Shown: positions 63,523-64,000 of the stretch, one piece after another
Position numbering within the stretch: position 1 is the stretch's first letter
Layout: each line of letters opens with the position of its first letter
Source: Nitrospirillum iridis
Lineage (GTDB): Bacteria; Pseudomonadota; Alphaproteobacteria; Azospirillales; Azospirillaceae
Direction of reading: 5' to 3'
Assembly (NCBI RefSeq): GCF_014205765.1
Contig: NZ_JACIIZ010000006.1
Coordinates: 1 to 64,000, forward strand
Length of the DNA stretch: 64,000 bases
The notes under the pieces: model-generated
What the model was told of the DNA's origin: nothing
Database searches by the model: none
The model's input: the letters and a program-made list of their open reading frames with translations, nothing else
Position numbers and translations under genes: made by a program

Positions 63523-64000
63523 TCAGCGACGACGCGGACGCTCACGGCCCTCACGGGCCGGTTGCTGCTGATCCTCATTGGCGTTCAACGCCGCCACGAA
63601 GCTGGAGAACGGCGTGCCCCGGCCATCCTGCGCCGGGCGCGGAGCGGCCGGGCGGGGGGCGGTGGGACGCGCGGCGTTCTGCGCCGGACGCGCGGCGCCG
63701 GGCTGGGCGGGACGCTGACCCTGCGGCTGGGCCGGACGCGCGCCTTGCGGGCGGGCCTGCTGCTGCGGGCGACCCTGGCCCTGCGGGCGGGCCTGGCCTT
63801 GCGGGCGGCCGCCCTCGGACCGGGTCCCTTCAGACCGCGCGCCGTCAGCACGCCCGCCATCGGCGCGCGCACCATCGGCACGGGCCGGACGCTGGCCCTG
63901 CGGCCGGCCTTCCGACCGGTCCTCGGCCGAGCGGGCGCCCTGCGCGCGGGGCTGGGACCGGCCGCCACCATTGCGGGCCGGGCGGGCCTGCAGGGGCGGA
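63523..64000 (-). CDS. Low-complexity C-terminal tail of an unidentified gene (partial)
   Basis: A stop (TGA) at 63525-63523 closes a minus-strand frame open for 158 codons to the window edge. The protein tail is rich in Arg, Pro, Ala, Gln and Gly, with repeats such as GARADGGRADGARSEG, RPQGQGRPQQQARPQGA and ARPTAPRPAAPRP. It ends TPFSSFVAALNANEDQQQ then an Arg-rich finish (ERPRRR). Such tails occur on RNA helicases and other RNA-binding proteins, but the catalytic part is outside the window. The 5' end is missing. Stop spacing to the next gene is 90 bases. Confidence 0.65.
   Translation of the reverse strand, partial: PPLQARPARNGGGRSQPRAQGARSAEDRSEGRPQGQRPARADGARADGGRADGARSEGTRSEGGRPQGQARPQGQGRPQQQARPQGARPAQPQGQRPAQPGAARPAQNAARPTAPRPAAPRPAQDGRGTPFSSFVAALNANEDQQQPAREGRERPRRR

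Noticed and set aside
63585-63971. Minus-strand frame of 128 codons starting at 63971
   Set aside because: An Ala/Arg/Pro shadow; the neighbouring frame ending at 63523 stays open to the edge and yields a more protein-like tail.

Overview
The window is GC-rich chromosomal DNA from an alphaproteobacterium, most likely of the Rhodospirillales/Azospirillaceae (Azospirillum/Nitrospirillum-like). The basis is gene content and order: rne divergent from amiC-mrcA, hdaA beside an AI-2E permease and a DUF2066 protein opposite purMN, a RutR-type regulator in a pyrimidine-reduction cluster, and an RpoE-ChrR pair. Species cannot be fixed from the sequence. I saw no rRNA, tRNA, CRISPR array, insertion sequence or prophage gene. 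About 57 protein genes are supported, including one partial gene at each edge.

Layout. 1-8.8 kb: a divergent PEP carboxylase-like gene, a CYTH-CHAD protein, hdaA, an AI-2E permease and a DUF2066 protein. 8.9-14 kb: purM (apparent ATA start) and purN, a MarR regulator facing a flavin aromatic hydroxylase across three operator-like repeats, a cytochrome oxidase subunit IV and csaA. 14-23.5 kb: a reductive pyrimidine degradation cluster, all on the minus strand: omega-amino acid aminotransferase, preT, preA, carbamoyl-beta-alanine amidohydrolase, rutR, dihydropyrimidinase and an NCS1 permease. It is headed by a near-perfect RutR box. 23.8-30.5 kb: ndk, a lower-GC island (TetR, small lipoprotein, DUF2145 protein), a beta-propeller protein, an ABC-F ATPase and a phospholipid N-methyltransferase. 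30.5-38.8 kb: LysR/RidA/class V aminotransferase, an SDR, yicC-gmk, an outer-membrane-like protein and a GlxA-type regulator facing a second SDR. 38.8-46.8 kb: mrcA, amiC and rne. 46.9-53.9 kb: pncA, a lipid A/undecaprenyl-type glycosyltransferase cluster (GT2, LAB_N, ArnT-like, PAP2), RidA, an N-acyltransferase and an alpha/beta hydrolase. 53.9-57.7 kb: a SafE-type membrane protein behind an FNR/FixK-like box, then luxR, luxI and a cytochrome P450. 57.7-63.1 kb: a putative singlet-oxygen/lipid-modification locus: CFA-synthase-like enzyme, DUF1365, rpoE-type sigma, chrR, DUF1295, a lipoprotein and DUF2177. The right edge holds a small conserved gene and the low-complexity tail of an unidentified protein.

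How the genes work together. The pyrimidine cluster encodes uptake of a nucleobase or hydantoin-like compound, reduction (PreTA), ring opening, decarbamoylation and transamination of beta-alanine, under RutR. At the right end, divergent ECF-type promoters sit between DUF1365-CFA and rpoE-chrR. The CFA homologue lacks two residues of the bicarbonate site known from E. coli Cfa, so it may be a fatty-acid methylase of the furan-fatty-acid type rather than a cyclopropane synthase. Directly beside it is a complete LuxR/LuxI pair whose synthase gene is followed 14 bases later by a P450. This luxI-P450 pair and the neighbouring stress-lipid locus are the most interesting parts of the window.
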